Source of the DNA: Thiocapsa sp. UBA6158
GTDB lineage: Bacteria > Pseudomonadota > Gammaproteobacteria > Chromatiales > Chromatiaceae
Direction of reading: 5' to 3'
Length of the DNA: 64,000 nucleotides
Assembly (NCBI RefSeq): GCF_002423035.1
Contig: NZ_DIUM01000135.1
Coordinates: 116,813-180,812, forward strand
In this document: one piece after another, positions 43,188 through 52,070 of the stretch
Numbering within the stretch: position 1 is the stretch's first letter
Layout of the letters: the number at the start of each line of letters is the position of its first letter
Position numbers and translations under genes: made by a program
Notes under the pieces: generated by a model
What the model saw: only the letters and a program-made list of their open reading frames with translations
Database searches by the model: none
What the model was told of the DNA's origin: nothing

Positions 43188-43955
43188 TTAAACCGAGCTC
43201 GAGTCGGTTGCGGGCGGGATCTCGACCTCGTCGAGTGCGGGGTCATGCTCGAAGTGCTGCATGATGCCGCGGCTTTCGAGGGCTCTGGACATCTGCTCGA
43301 CGCGCTGGTCCATGTGGTGGATGTGGTCGAGCATACGGTTGATGGCGTTGGCGATCGGATCCGGGGCGTCGCGTGTCGCGCCGTACGCATCGAAGCCGAT
43401 CCGCTTGGCCGTGTCGGCGCGCCGGCGGCTGGTGGCGTCCTTCGTCGGCTCGATGATGCGGCCCGGGACGCCGACCACGGTCGCGCCGGCCGGAACCGAT
43501 TTCACGACCACGGCGTTTGAGCCGATGCGCACGCCGTCGCCGATCAGGAGCGGGCCCAGGACCTTGGCCCCGGCGCCCACGACCACGTCGCGCCCCAAGG
43601 TCGGATGGCGCTTGCCCTTTTGCCAGGTCGTACCGCCCAAGGTCACCCCGTGATAGAGGGTGCAGTCGTCGCCGATGACTGCCGTTTCGCCGATCACCAC
43701 GCCCATGCCGTGATCGATGAAGAACCGCCGGCCGATCACGGCGCCCGGATGGATCTCGATCCCGGTGAAGAGTCGCGCCAGATTGGAGAGCACCCGGGCG
43801 AGCCACTTGAGATTGCGTTTCCACAGTCGGTGCGTCAGGCGATGGGCCAGCACGGCGTGCAGCCCGGGGTAGGTGGTGAAGACCTCGAACCCCGTGCGCG
43901 CGGCGGGATCGCGCTCGAAGACGCAGGCGATGTCTTCCTTCAATCGTTCAAACAT
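43188..43955 (-). CDS. cysE: Serine O-acetyltransferase
   Basis: 255 residues. The N-terminal helical region (about 1-60) is followed by left-handed beta-helix hexapeptides: IEIHPGAVIGRRFFIDHGMG, VIGETAVIGDDCTLYHGVTL and RDVVVGAGAKVLGPLLIG. The active His/Asp pair is in the FFIDHGMG region. It makes O-acetylserine for cysteine. It lies between trmJ and iscR, linking cysteine supply to Fe-S assembly. A repeat copy separates it from trmJ by about 107 bp. Confidence 0.94.
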   Translation of the reverse strand: MFERLKEDIACVFERDPAARTGFEVFTTYPGLHAVLAHRLTHRLWKRNLKWLARVLSNLARLFTGIEIHPGAVIGRRFFIDHGMGVVIGETAVIGDDCTLYHGVTLGGTTWQKGKRHPTLGRDVVVGAGAKVLGPLLIGDGVRIGSNAVVVKSVPAGATVVGVPGRIIEPTKDATSRRRADTAKRIGFDAYGATRDAPDPIANAINRMLDHIHHMDQRVEQMSRALESRGIMQHFEHDPALDEVEIPPATDSSSV

Positions 43956-43966
43956 AAATGCGAGCC

Positions 43967-44053
43967 TTTAAACCGCGCCCGGCGCGGTGTGCGATGTTTT
44001 GGATGGGATCGGCCCCGGCAGACCTGGCGACCGCTGGAGCCGACGCGGTTTAA
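43967..44053 (+). repeat. Intergenic 85-bp repeat, copy H (second sub-family)
   Basis: Runs TTTAAACCGCGCCCGGCGCG to GAGCCGACGCGGTTTAA, between the trmJ stop (9 bp away) and the cysE start (11 bp away). Its core GGATGGGATCGGCCCCGGC is shared, inverted, with copy B at 4072. Confidence 0.9.
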
Positions 44054-44062
44054 GACGTCTCT

Positions 44063-44857
44063 TCAGTCGGCCGGAGACGTCGGTCGTTTGCCGCTCTTGC
44101 GCCCTTGTGCGGCGCTCAGGATGCCGCGCAGGATGTTGATCTCGACGCGATCCGGGCGAGCGCGATTGAAGAGGTGGCGCAGGCGCAGCAGCAGCTTCTT
44201 GGAGCTGTCCGGATCGCCGAAGCCGATGTCGCGCAGTGTGTCGGCCAGATGAGTGTGCAGACCCTCGAGCTCCTGCGCCGTGGCGAGATCGCGCACGGGC
44301 TCGCCCGACGGGGCACTCGGGGGTGCGCCCGTGGGCTCGGGGAGGCACTCGCGCCGACAGCGTCGGATCTCGTAGGCGAAGACCTGTGCCGCGGCCGCCA
44401 GATTGAGCGAGCTGAAGTCCGGGTTCGTGGGGATGTGGACCAAAAACTGGCAGCGTGCCAGCTCCGCATTGGTCAGGCCGGAGCTCTCGCGCCCGAGCAG
44501 CAGCGCGACCTCGCCCACGCCTGCCTCCGCAAGCAGTTTTCGGGCCGTTTCGGGCGGCTCCAGGGTCTCCCAATCGAGCGTGCGCCGACGCGCGCTTGTG
44601 CCGATCACGAGTCGGCAGCCGGCGATGGCCGCGGGAAGGTCGGCATGGATCCCGGCGCGTTGCAGCAGGTCGTCCGCTCCGCAGGCGCGGGCAAGGGCCT
44701 CGGCATCGATGGGTTGTTTGGGTGCGACCAGCTCCAGGCGCGAGAGGCCCATGGTCTTCATGGCCCTCGCGACCGCCCCGATATTCCCGCTGAGTGTGGG
44801 CTCGACGAGGACGAAACGGATGCGCGCGAGGGCGTTGTCGGGGTTCTCTGTCATCAT
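44063..44857 (-). CDS. trmJ: tRNA (cytidine/uridine-2'-O)-methyltransferase at position 32
   Basis: 264 residues starting MMTENPDNALARIRF; the second ATG at 44854 is equally possible. SPOUT-type knot motifs are RFVLVEPTLSGNIGAVARAM, LVIGTSARRRTLDWETLEPP and ALLLGRESSGLTNAELARCQ, with FLVHIPTNPDFSSLNLAAA. The C-terminal extension (about 165-264) is typical of TrmJ. It methylates position 32 of the anticodon loop. It is divergent from suhB, with 65 bp between the starts. Confidence 0.94.
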   Translation of the reverse strand: MMTENPDNALARIRFVLVEPTLSGNIGAVARAMKTMGLSRLELVAPKQPIDAEALARACGADDLLQRAGIHADLPAAIAGCRLVIGTSARRRTLDWETLEPPETARKLLAEAGVGEVALLLGRESSGLTNAELARCQFLVHIPTNPDFSSLNLAAAAQVFAYEIRRCRRECLPEPTGAPPSAPSGEPVRDLATAQELEGLHTHLADTLRDIGFGDPDSSKKLLLRLRHLFNRARPDRVEINILRGILSAAQGRKSGKRPTSPAD

Positions 44858-44922
44858 GGATGCAAGTTCTTCAGAACATCGGTAGATTGTCAATCTTTGA
44901 TCGGTGACGCGCATCGGTTATC

Positions 44923-45732
44923 TTGCATACTATGCAACACCCAAGCCTCAATATCGCCATTCGCGCCGCACGCAGTGCCGGCAAGCTCCTTCTGCGCTAC
45001 ATGGATCGTGTCGACTCGCTGAAGGTCGAGTCCAAGAGCCGCAATGACTTCGTGAGCGACATCGACCGCGGCGCCGAAGCGCTCATCATCCAGGAGCTGC
45101 GCGCACGCTTCCCGGATCATGCGATCCTCGCCGAGGAAAGCGGCGCACAGGGTCGAGGCGATTTCCAGTGGATCATCGATCCGCTCGACGGCACGACCAA
45201 TTACCTGCACGGATTTCCGCAGTTCTCGGTCTCGATCGCGCTCAAGCACAAGGGCCAGCTCGAGTGCGGCGTGGTCTATGACCCGCTGCGCGAGGAGATG
45301 TACAGTGCCGCCCGCGGCCAGGGCGCTCAACTGAACGATCGCAAGATCCGCGTCGCCAATCGCCCCTCGCTCGAAGGTGCCCTGATCGGGACCGGCTTTC
45401 CCTTCCGCGACCAGCGCCACATCGACGTCTATCTGCGCATGTTCAAGGACATGACCCTGGCGACCGCGGGTCTGCGTCGGCCGGGGTCGGCCGCGCTGGA
45501 TCTCGCCTATGTCGCGGCCGGACGTACCGACGGATTCTGGGAGGTCGGTCTCGCCGAATGGGATTGCGCGGCGGGCGCGCTCCTGGTCGCCGAGGCGGGC
45601 GGCACCGTCACGGATCTCGCCGGCGGAAAAACCTTTCTCGAAACCGGTAATCTGATCGCCGGGAACCTCAAGGTGCATCGCTCGATGCTGGATCTCCTGA
45701 CGCCGCATCTCACCGAGCAGTTGAAGGCATAA
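44923..45732 (+). CDS. suhB: Inositol-1-monophosphatase family protein (SuhB)
   Basis: 269 residues. Metal-binding motifs are FPDHAILAEESGAQGRGD, WIIDPLDGTTNYLHGFPQFS and GLAEWDCAAGALLVAEAGG. SuhB dephosphorylates inositol phosphates and also joins the antitermination complex for ribosomal RNA. The gene order facing trmJ-cysE-iscR is conserved in Gammaproteobacteria. The stop codon TAA lies at the start of repeat copy G. Confidence 0.95.
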   Translation: MHTMQHPSLNIAIRAARSAGKLLLRYMDRVDSLKVESKSRNDFVSDIDRGAEALIIQELRARFPDHAILAEESGAQGRGDFQWIIDPLDGTTNYLHGFPQFSVSIALKHKGQLECGVVYDPLREEMYSAARGQGAQLNDRKIRVANRPSLEGALIGTGFPFRDQRHIDVYLRMFKDMTLATAGLRRPGSAALDLAYVAAGRTDGFWEVGLAEWDCAAGALLVAEAGGTVTDLAGGKTFLETGNLIAGNLKVHRSMLDLLTPHLTEQLKA

Positions 45733-45816
45733 ATCGCCTCCGGCGGGGTATGGGCTCCAGTGGCTTGAATTCAGGCGTGCATCGACCCTCGGACGCAGGC
45801 GAAGGCGCCGTTTAAC
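45731..45816 (+). repeat. Intergenic 85-bp repeat, copy G, overlapping the suhB stop
   Basis: Begins AAATCGCCTCCGGCGGGG on the suhB stop codon and ends GGCGAAGGCGCCGTTTAA. The blocks GGTATGGG and GACCCTCGGA are shared with copy F at 37169. Ends are less well paired than in other copies. Confidence 0.65.
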
Positions 45817-45988
45817 CGATTTCTTCTGTTGCTGTCATCGTTCCGAATCGCGTCTCGACGATGCTTGTCCGGCTGATGCTTTGATTTCGGACACGGCGTC
45901 GAGCGTGCGATGGGTGCTGTTTTGCGGCAGCGGATCCCGGCGAAAGGTCTAGACTTCTCTGTGAGTCAATCCAGCGGAGGAGTTCATC

Positions 45989-46459
45989 ATGTCCATCTCT
46001 TGCACGCTTGAGTCTTACCTCGAGGAACATCGCATCGACTTTACTTTGGTTCGTCATCCGCACACCGGGGCGAGCATGGACACGGCGCAGGCGGCGCATG
46101 TCCCCGGCGATCGACTGGCAAAGGGTGTCGTGGTCAACCAAGACGGGCACTCTCTCCTGGTGGTCGTTCCCTCCGACTATCATGTCCACTTGGGACGCCT
46201 TCACGAGCACCTCGGCGAGGCGGTTGGCCTCGCGACCGAGGCGGAGTTGGCGGGGCTGTTTCCGGATTGCGAGCCGGGAGCCGTGCCTCCGGTCGGTGCG
46301 GCCTTCGGGCTGAGAACGCTCGTGGATCGTCATCTCATGAGCCTGCCCGAGGTTTACTTCGAATCCGGCGACCACGAGCATCTCGTCAAGATCTCCGGGG
46401 CTGGGTTTGCCGACCTCATGCGTGCTGCAGAGCTCGTCGATGTCGGCCGGCATATTTGA
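45989..46459 (+). CDS. YbaK/EbsC-type aminoacyl-tRNA deacylase
   Basis: 156 residues, with a GGAGGAG ribosome site 7 bp before the ATG. The fold motifs are FTLVRHPHTGASMDTAQAAH, DRLAKGVVVNQDGHSLLVVV, with the catalytic-type Lys in LAKGV, and GSYxHLV-like ESGDHEHLVKISGAGF. These proteins hydrolyse mischarged tRNA, or act on related aminoacyl esters; the amino-acid specificity here is unknown. It is monocistronic. The preceding 170 bp hold no feature beyond repeat copy G. Confidence 0.85.
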   Translation: MSISCTLESYLEEHRIDFTLVRHPHTGASMDTAQAAHVPGDRLAKGVVVNQDGHSLLVVVPSDYHVHLGRLHEHLGEAVGLATEAELAGLFPDCEPGAVPPVGAAFGLRTLVDRHLMSLPEVYFESGDHEHLVKISGAGFADLMRAAELVDVGRHI

Positions 46460-46643
46460 CCCTGTCTCCGGGCGGTTGAGCGCCTCGTGCGTCATGGCGG
46501 GTTTGCACGGCACGCACGCATGCGTTCATCCGATGGCCGACGGTCGGGTTCTACTGCCGGATTCGGGGTGACGAATTTCAGGATGCCGCTCGGAGGTGAG
46601 CGGCATAATCGAGGGGCGACCGTTCGGGAATCATGCCGCGCAG

Positions 46644-47129
46644 ATGACTCCGACCCTACAGATGCTGGCGTTGGTGGTCTGGGCGAACGGCGTGCCGGTT
46701 TCGGCGCGCCTGCTTCTCGGGTCTCGCCTCGCACACCCGCTCGACGGCGGACGGCTTTTCCGCGACGGTCGCCCTTGGCTCGGTACGTCGAAGACCTGGC
46801 GCGGTCTCGGCGCGGCACTGCTGACGACGCCGTTGCTTGCCGTGCTGCTCGGTTTGCCCTGGTTACTCGGCCTGATCGCCGCACTGGGCGCCATGTCGGG
46901 CGATCTACTCGCCAGCTTCATCAAACGACGTCTGGGGCGGCAGCCCAGTGAGCCCGTCCTCTTCTTGGATGAGCTCCCGGAGGCACTCATCCCGGCGGTC
47001 CTTCTGATGGCGGCCTTGGATCTCTCGGCCGCCGGGGTCGTCATCGTCGTGATCGCCTTTGCACTGACCGATCTGCTCTTGACGCCCGTTGCGGGGCGGC
47101 TGCGTCGGACGATCAAGAGGCTCCGCTGA
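46644..47129 (+). CDS. CDP-archaeol synthase-like integral membrane protein (CarS/DUF46)
   Basis: 161 residues from the ATG at 46644; a GTG at 46596 would add 16 residues. Four hydrophobic helices are visible, and the cytoplasmic motif LDGGRLFRDGRPWLGTSKTW followed by GDLLASFIKRRLG is typical of the CDP-alcohol synthase family DUF46. In archaea the enzyme activates archaeol with CTP. Bacterial members exist and probably act on a different lipid or isoprenoid alcohol, which is inference. There are no obvious partners nearby; the metallophosphoesterase is convergent. Confidence 0.75.
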   Translation: MTPTLQMLALVVWANGVPVSARLLLGSRLAHPLDGGRLFRDGRPWLGTSKTWRGLGAALLTTPLLAVLLGLPWLLGLIAALGAMSGDLLASFIKRRLGRQPSEPVLFLDELPEALIPAVLLMAALDLSAAGVVIVVIAFALTDLLLTPVAGRLRRTIKRLR

Positions 47130-47201
47130 TGGAGATGACGTCCCTTGCGGACGGCGGGTCGGCGATCTCGCTCGCCACCGACATCGCCATGGCGACGGCG
47201 G

Positions 47202-48248
47202 CTAGAGGGGCGCGCGCCGTAGCTCGTGCAGGGTCACCTCCGGTAGACAGTTGAGTCGGGCGTTGACCACCGAGGTGCCGGCGCCGACCGAGGTGTAGCC
47301 GATCAGTGCGTTGTAGCGCCAGGATCCCGAGGCCATGGCGCGGGGACAACGCGCGTCCCAGACGATCGGCACGCCGCCGGGCAGACAGATCTGACCGCCG
47401 TGGGTGTGACCGCTCAGCATGAGGTCGAAACCGGCGTGAGCGGCCAGCCGGTAGATCTCGGGCGTGTGCGAGAGCAGGATGGACACGGCCTCGTCCGGGA
47501 TCTCGGCGGATGCACGGTCGATGTTGTGGACCTGGTAGTAGTGGGCGTCGTCCACGCCGGCGAGGTGGATCAACTGGCCGTCGCGTTCGATGACGACCGC
47601 CTCGTTCAGCAGCAAGCGGATCCCGAGCGCCTCGAGGCCGGGCACCAGACGCAGGGTGTCGTGGTTGCCGAGCACCCCGTACACCGGACCCTTGAGCTGG
47701 AGTCGGATCGTCGCCATCCCCGCCAGGACTTGCGCGATCGGCCCGAAGGTGCGGGCGCGATAGTCGCCGGTCAGCACGCAGAGGTCATAGTTCAGGCCGC
47801 GTACGCACTCGCTGATCGCGTGGGTGTTGCGGCTCTCCATGTCGACATGCAGATCGGTCAGATGCAGGATGCGAAAGCCATCGAAGGCCGAGGGCAGGTT
47901 CGCAATGTCGACGCGGTGGTGTTTCACCTGGATGCTGCGGGCGTTGCGCTGGGCGCGGGCGTAAAGTCCGCTGATCCGCAAACACGCACGAATCACGCCG
48001 TGAACCGAGTACCAATTCTCAGGGTAGAAGAAGTGGGCGCCGGGGCGGCGCAGCACGAAGACCTCATGGTCGCCTTCCAGCCCCAAGCGTTGGCGCAGGT
48101 GGGTGCGTCCGATGCGTGCGGCCATACCGGTGAGGTCGATCCTGTCGAAATCGTTTGTCGTGTCTTGGGTGTCCATGCCTTGATCGATGCCTTGGCGGTC
48201 GTGTAAAGACGGGGTCGAGATGTGTTCTGTTCGGGTTGGTTCTTTCAT
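47202..48248 (-). CDS. Calcineurin-like metallophosphoesterase
   Basis: About 348 residues if started at the ATG at 48248; an ATG at 48176 is also plausible. Metal-binding motifs are ILHLTDLHVDMESRN, CVLTGDYRARTFG, GVLGNHDTLRL, ILLSHTPEIYR and LSGHTHGGQICLPGG. This is the order of YaeI/YkuE phosphoesterases that can act on lipid pyrophosphates or cell-wall lipids. The N-terminal 70 residues lack a clear membrane helix, so it may be peripheral. It is divergent from the GH1 glucosidase gene, with about 110 bp between. Confidence 0.85.
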   Translation of the reverse strand: MKEPTRTEHISTPSLHDRQGIDQGMDTQDTTNDFDRIDLTGMAARIGRTHLRQRLGLEGDHEVFVLRRPGAHFFYPENWYSVHGVIRACLRISGLYARAQRNARSIQVKHHRVDIANLPSAFDGFRILHLTDLHVDMESRNTHAISECVRGLNYDLCVLTGDYRARTFGPIAQVLAGMATIRLQLKGPVYGVLGNHDTLRLVPGLEALGIRLLLNEAVVIERDGQLIHLAGVDDAHYYQVHNIDRASAEIPDEAVSILLSHTPEIYRLAAHAGFDLMLSGHTHGGQICLPGGVPIVWDARCPRAMASGSWRYNALIGYTSVGAGTSVVNARLNCLPEVTLHELRRAPL

Positions 48249-48358
48249 CTCGTCTGCACCTATCATACGGCAGGGCTCGACAACGTGACCCGGATCCTGT
48301 GCATGGGCGACGCTTTATCTCGTCGCGCGCCGAATTCAGGCGGAGAGGCTTCAGGACG

Positions 48359-49786
48359 ATGCGAATCCAATTTCCCGAGAACCTGACCTGGGGTGCCGCT
48401 ACGGCGGCCTTTCAAATCGAAGGTGCCCCCGATGTCGACGGCAAGGCACCCTCGATCTGGGATCGCTTCACGGCGCGCCCCGGGCGTGTGCAGGACGGCA
48501 GCCACGCGGGTGTCGCCTGCGATCATTATCGCCGCTATTTCGAAGATCTGGATCTGATGGCCAGGCTTGGCCTGGGGGCCTATCGCTTCTCGATCTCCTG
48601 GCCGCGGGTGATCGCCGGACCGCACGCGCAGCCGAACCGGCGCGGGCTGGATTTCTACGATCGGCTGGTCGACGGACTGCTCGAGCGCGGCATCCGACCC
48701 TTCGCGACCCTCTATCACTGGGATCTCCCCTGGTTCGAGGAGCAGCGCGGAGGCTGGGAGGCGCGTGCGACGGTCTGGCGTTTCGCCGATTACACCGAGG
48801 TCGTCGCGCGCCGTCTCGGGGATCGCGTCAAACACTGGGTCACCGTCAACGAGCCGCTGACGGTGGTCGCCGCGGGTTATGTCTCCGGCGATCATGCGCC
48901 CGGTCGGCGTAACCCCTTGATGGCGTTTCGCGTCGCGCATCATCTGCTGCTGGCCCACGGTGCAGCACTGCAGCGTCTGCGCGGCTTGGTGCCGGATGCG
49001 CAGGTCGGACCCGCGCTCAATCTCTTTCCGGTGATCCCGCGGCGGCGCGGCGATGTCCGGATCGCCGAGCGGATCGATGCCTTGGCGAACCGGCTCTTCG
49101 CCGATCCCATCCTGGCCGGCAGGTATCCGAACCCGGTTCGGCGTCTCCTGTCGGCCTTCAACTGGAGCTTGCGCCCGGGTGACCTGGACCTGATCGGCCA
49201 GCCGGTCGACTTCGTCGGCGTGAACCATTACTCGCGCATCATTATCGAGCGCAGTCGGCTGCCTTGGCTCGGTTTTCGGCTCGCGCGCAGCCCGGATCCG
49301 AACGCGGTGCATACCGACATGGACTGGGAGATCTACCCGCGCAGTTTTCTCGATACGCTCATCTGGCTGCGCGAGCGTTACGACAATCCGCCGGTCTATA
49401 TCACCGAGAACGGCGCGGCCTTCGCCGACCGCGTGGAGGACGACGGCAGCGTGCAGGACACGGCGCGGCGCGATTATCTGGAGGCCTATCTCTTCATGCT
49501 GCGCAAGGCGCTGGATGCCGGCAGCGATATTCGCGGCTATTTCGTTTGGAGTCTGCTGGACAATTTCGAATGGGCCTTGGGCCTCTCCAAGCGCTTCGGG
49601 CTCGTCCATGTCGACTACGACACCCTGAAGCGCACACCCAAGTCGAGTGCCTACTGGTACGCATCGGTCTGCCGCACGGGCGGGTTCGATCTCCCCGATC
49701 CCATGTACCGATCCTTGCTTGCGACGGCACTCGACGACTCGCTGGATTTGATCGAAGAGCACGACCTCGCGAGGGCAACACCATGA
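48359..49786 (+). CDS. Glycoside hydrolase family 1 beta-glucosidase
   Basis: 475 residues from the ATG at 48359. The acid/base Glu is in HWVTVNEPLTVVAAGYVSG, the nucleophile Glu in PVYITENGAAFADRVEDDG, and substrate-binding blocks are LTWGAATAAFQIEGAPDVDG and GYFVWSLLDNFEWALGLSKR. The lack of a signal peptide puts it in the cytoplasm. It would release glucose from beta-glucosides, perhaps fragments of the periplasmic glucans. It overlaps the GT2 gene by 4 bases (ATGA), so hydrolase and transferase are co-regulated. Confidence 0.94.
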   Translation: MRIQFPENLTWGAATAAFQIEGAPDVDGKAPSIWDRFTARPGRVQDGSHAGVACDHYRRYFEDLDLMARLGLGAYRFSISWPRVIAGPHAQPNRRGLDFYDRLVDGLLERGIRPFATLYHWDLPWFEEQRGGWEARATVWRFADYTEVVARRLGDRVKHWVTVNEPLTVVAAGYVSGDHAPGRRNPLMAFRVAHHLLLAHGAALQRLRGLVPDAQVGPALNLFPVIPRRRGDVRIAERIDALANRLFADPILAGRYPNPVRRLLSAFNWSLRPGDLDLIGQPVDFVGVNHYSRIIIERSRLPWLGFRLARSPDPNAVHTDMDWEIYPRSFLDTLIWLRERYDNPPVYITENGAAFADRVEDDGSVQDTARRDYLEAYLFMLRKALDAGSDIRGYFVWSLLDNFEWALGLSKRFGLVHVDYDTLKRTPKSSAYWYASVCRTGGFDLPDPMYRSLLATALDDSLDLIEEHDLARATP

Positions 49787-50676
49787 AGGCAAGCGTCATT
49801 ATTCCCGCGTTGAACGAGTCCGGTCTGCTGCCCAAACTGCTCGATCGCCTCGACCGACAGACCTTTCGCGACTTCGAGATCATCGTCGCCGACGCCGGCT
49901 CGACCGACGGCACGCGCGAGATCTGTCGCTCGCGCGGTGTGACCCTCGTCGACGGGGGGATGCCGGCGGTCGGGCGCAACCGCGGCGCGGCCGTCGCGCA
50001 AGGCGAGCGTCTGTTCTTCTTCGACGCCGATGTCCTGCCGCCGGATGACTTTCTGGAGAGGGCCCTGGCTGAGATGGACGCCGAAGGCATGCGCCTTGCG
50101 ACCTGTTGGTTCGAGCCGGACTCGGACAATGCCCTCGACGAGCTGCTCTTCGAGCTGGCCAACACGTTCGTCAAGCTCAGCCTGAAGACGGATCCGCATG
50201 CCGGCGGATTCGCGATCTTCGTCGATCGCGCGCTGTTCGATCGCGTCGGGGGATTCGACGAATCGCTGCGTCTCGCCGAGGATCACGACTTCGTCAAACG
50301 CGCGGCCCGGTATGCGCCCCTGCACATGCTCGAGTCGACCCGGATTCGCATGAGCGTGCGTCGGCTGGAGAAGGACGGGCGCTTCAGCTACAGCGCCAAG
50401 TGTGTCCAGGTCGAGCTGTACCGACTCTTCAAGGGCGAGGTGACCGAGGATATCGTCGAATACGGCTTCGGCTACGACGAGAAGGACAGGGCCGGCGGAG
50501 CCGACGAGACACTGAAACGTCTACGCGAGCGGATGGAGGAGTGGCGAGACGAGCATGCTGCAGCGATCCGCCGGATCTCCAAGGAGGTGACCCCTGAGGT
50601 TCAGGATGCCATGGCGGAGATCAGACGGAATTTCGATCTCCTGAAAGAGTCCGTCCGGGCCTATCTCTCGCGCTGA
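49783..50676 (+). CDS. Family 2 glycosyltransferase, coupled to GH1
   Basis: 297 residues. The GT2 start is ASVIIPALNESGLLPKLLDR, the nucleotide-binding motif IIVADAGSTDGTREICRS, and the metal motif LFFFDADVLPPDDFLERA. The acid is in RLAEDHDFVKRAARY. After residue 210 the protein becomes a charged helical tail (about 235-290). There are no membrane segments. Such enzymes transfer a sugar from a nucleotide donor to an acceptor; neither is known. Overlap with the glucosidase gene suggests a shared glycoside substrate or a glucoside storage compound. Confidence 0.85.
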   Translation: MKASVIIPALNESGLLPKLLDRLDRQTFRDFEIIVADAGSTDGTREICRSRGVTLVDGGMPAVGRNRGAAVAQGERLFFFDADVLPPDDFLERALAEMDAEGMRLATCWFEPDSDNALDELLFELANTFVKLSLKTDPHAGGFAIFVDRALFDRVGGFDESLRLAEDHDFVKRAARYAPLHMLESTRIRMSVRRLEKDGRFSYSAKCVQVELYRLFKGEVTEDIVEYGFGYDEKDRAGGADETLKRLRERMEEWRDEHAAAIRRISKEVTPEVQDAMAEIRRNFDLLKESVRAYLSR

Positions 50677-50683
50677 GTCGAGC

Positions 50684-50869
50684 TCAGCTCTTATCTCGGG
50701 TCGACTCCTCGGCAACGGTCTGCGCCGCCGACTCACCTTCCGGTTCGGCTTCCGGCGTCTGCGCGCCGGGGGCCGGCTGCTTCAATGCCTTCATCTGCGA
50801 GTAAGCGAACCAGAAGACGCCGCCTGCGATCAACAAGACCTCGATTCCCTTAACGGCTCCGGCTGACAT
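50684..50869 (-). CDS. Small single-span membrane protein, unknown
   Basis: 61 residues from the ATG at 50869. One hydrophobic helix (GIEVLLIAGGVFWFAYSQM) is followed by a Pro/Glu/Ala-rich tail, as in many small inner-membrane proteins. No family is recognised. It is convergent with the GT2 gene, with only 7 bp between stops. A longer reading from 50923 adds 18 residues unlike a membrane protein start. Confidence 0.5.
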   Translation of the reverse strand: MSAGAVKGIEVLLIAGGVFWFAYSQMKALKQPAPGAQTPEAEPEGESAAQTVAEESTRDKS

Positions 50870-51214
50870 GGCTTTTGCTCCTGTTGCGACGCGTCGGTCA
50901 GTGTAATTCGGGAGTACAAACACTGTACAGGGTCGGCTTCCATCTTATTCGATATGTTTGCGGATACCGAACAAAATCAAGTATCGCGCTCGACATGAAG
51001 GATCCCCGGCGCCGTGATCGCGGTCTCGACGCCGGGCCGTCAAGCCCTCGAGCACTCAAATGACCATGGCCTGAAAGGAGTATCTCTTGTGTCTGTTTGG
51101 GGTGCCCTAATAGTTGACAGCGTCGGTAGGTAAATGCGGTGACACAGCGGGCTCGATGCCGTTCGTCACCGCAACGGTCCTTGATCTTGTTCCAACACGC
51201 AGAGGTATTCGACG
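50870..51214. other. 345-bp gap, possible leader peptide
   Basis: The strong ribosome site AAAGGAG at 51076 is followed by GTG at 51089 and a 14-codon frame (MSVWGALIVDSVGR). It may be a leader peptide or chance. A TTGACA at about 51115 has no good -10. Nothing else is evident. Confidence 0.3.
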
Positions 51215-51814
51215 ATGAGCACCGAAAAGGCACCCGAGACGAATCCCTGGACCATCGCCGTCGTTCTGGCGGTGGCACTGGGTCCGCTGACTGCGCTCGC
51301 ACTCGGCAGCAAGTATGCGGACGAGGAGACCCGCGAGCGGGCGCGCGCCGGATTGGTCAACGCCACGCCGTCCGATTCACTCAACGCATACGACACCACG
51401 CGCGCGCCGGACTACGCATCGGAGAAGACGCTCGGCGACATCACCGGCGGCTCGGCGGTCTTCAGTCAGCTGCGGGCTGCCATCAAGGCAGCAGGATCCG
51501 AGGCGATGCTCGAGGGTGAAGGCCCCTACACCATCTTCGCGCCCAGCAACGAGGCCTTTGCACGGGTTCCGAAGGAGCAGCTCGAGGCCCTTTTGGCGGA
51601 TCCCGTGGCACTTCAGTCGCTGATCGCGGCACATATCGCCCCGGGGCGCCTGAGCGCGACCCAGATGATGCAGGGTCTGACCGCCACCAATCTGGCCGGA
51701 GAACAGGTGCCGGTGGGCATTCAGGGCAACCTGAAGGTGGGTGATGCGACCGTGTCGCAGTCGATCGTCGCCAGAAACGGCATCGTCCATGTGATCGACC
51801 GCGTGATGCTTTAG
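51215..51814 (+). CDS. Membrane-anchored fasciclin-domain protein
   Basis: 199 residues. A helix near 11-31 (WTIAVVLAVALGPLTALAL) anchors it, and the fasciclin (FAS1) domain follows (about 72-199) with YTIFAPSNEAFARVPKEQLE, LIAAHIAPGRLSATQMM and NGIVHVIDRVML. FAS1 domains mediate adhesion or surface attachment. It has a GAGG ribosome site. It is convergent with the large signalling gene, and repeat copy I lies between them. Confidence 0.9.
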   Translation: MSTEKAPETNPWTIAVVLAVALGPLTALALGSKYADEETRERARAGLVNATPSDSLNAYDTTRAPDYASEKTLGDITGGSAVFSQLRAAIKAAGSEAMLEGEGPYTIFAPSNEAFARVPKEQLEALLADPVALQSLIAAHIAPGRLSATQMMQGLTATNLAGEQVPVGIQGNLKVGDATVSQSIVARNGIVHVIDRVML

Positions 51815-51948
51815 TCGGATCGGGCGGATCTCCCGCACTTGTGACCCCGATGCCGTTGTGACCCGAAGGGCGTATCGACAGGGTCCGGACCGTGCGATGC
51901 GCCCTTCTTCAATGGCTCGTCCGCCATTCCACCGTGCGTGTGGATGAC

Positions 51949-52032
51949 TAAACCGCTTCCGGAGCGAGATGCTCGTTTTCGAGTGACTTCGACGCTTGGT
52001 GCATCCAGGCCCTTAGCGGGGACGCAGTTTAA
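51949..52032 (+). repeat. Intergenic 85-bp repeat, copy I
   Basis: Reads TAAACCGCTTCCGGAGCGAG through CTCGTTTTCGAG (an internal hairpin) to GGGGACGCAGTTTAA. With copies C and J it defines the main sub-family. It sits between two convergent genes. Confidence 0.9.
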
Positions 52033-52070
52033 GGCTGATGTTTCTAAAGCGCCGCCGTGCCAATGGCGGC

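Noticed and set aside
51076..51133. 14-codon frame with good ribosome site ahead of the fasciclin gene
   Set aside because: Too short to judge and no attenuator-like structure follows; mentioned only as part of the gap.
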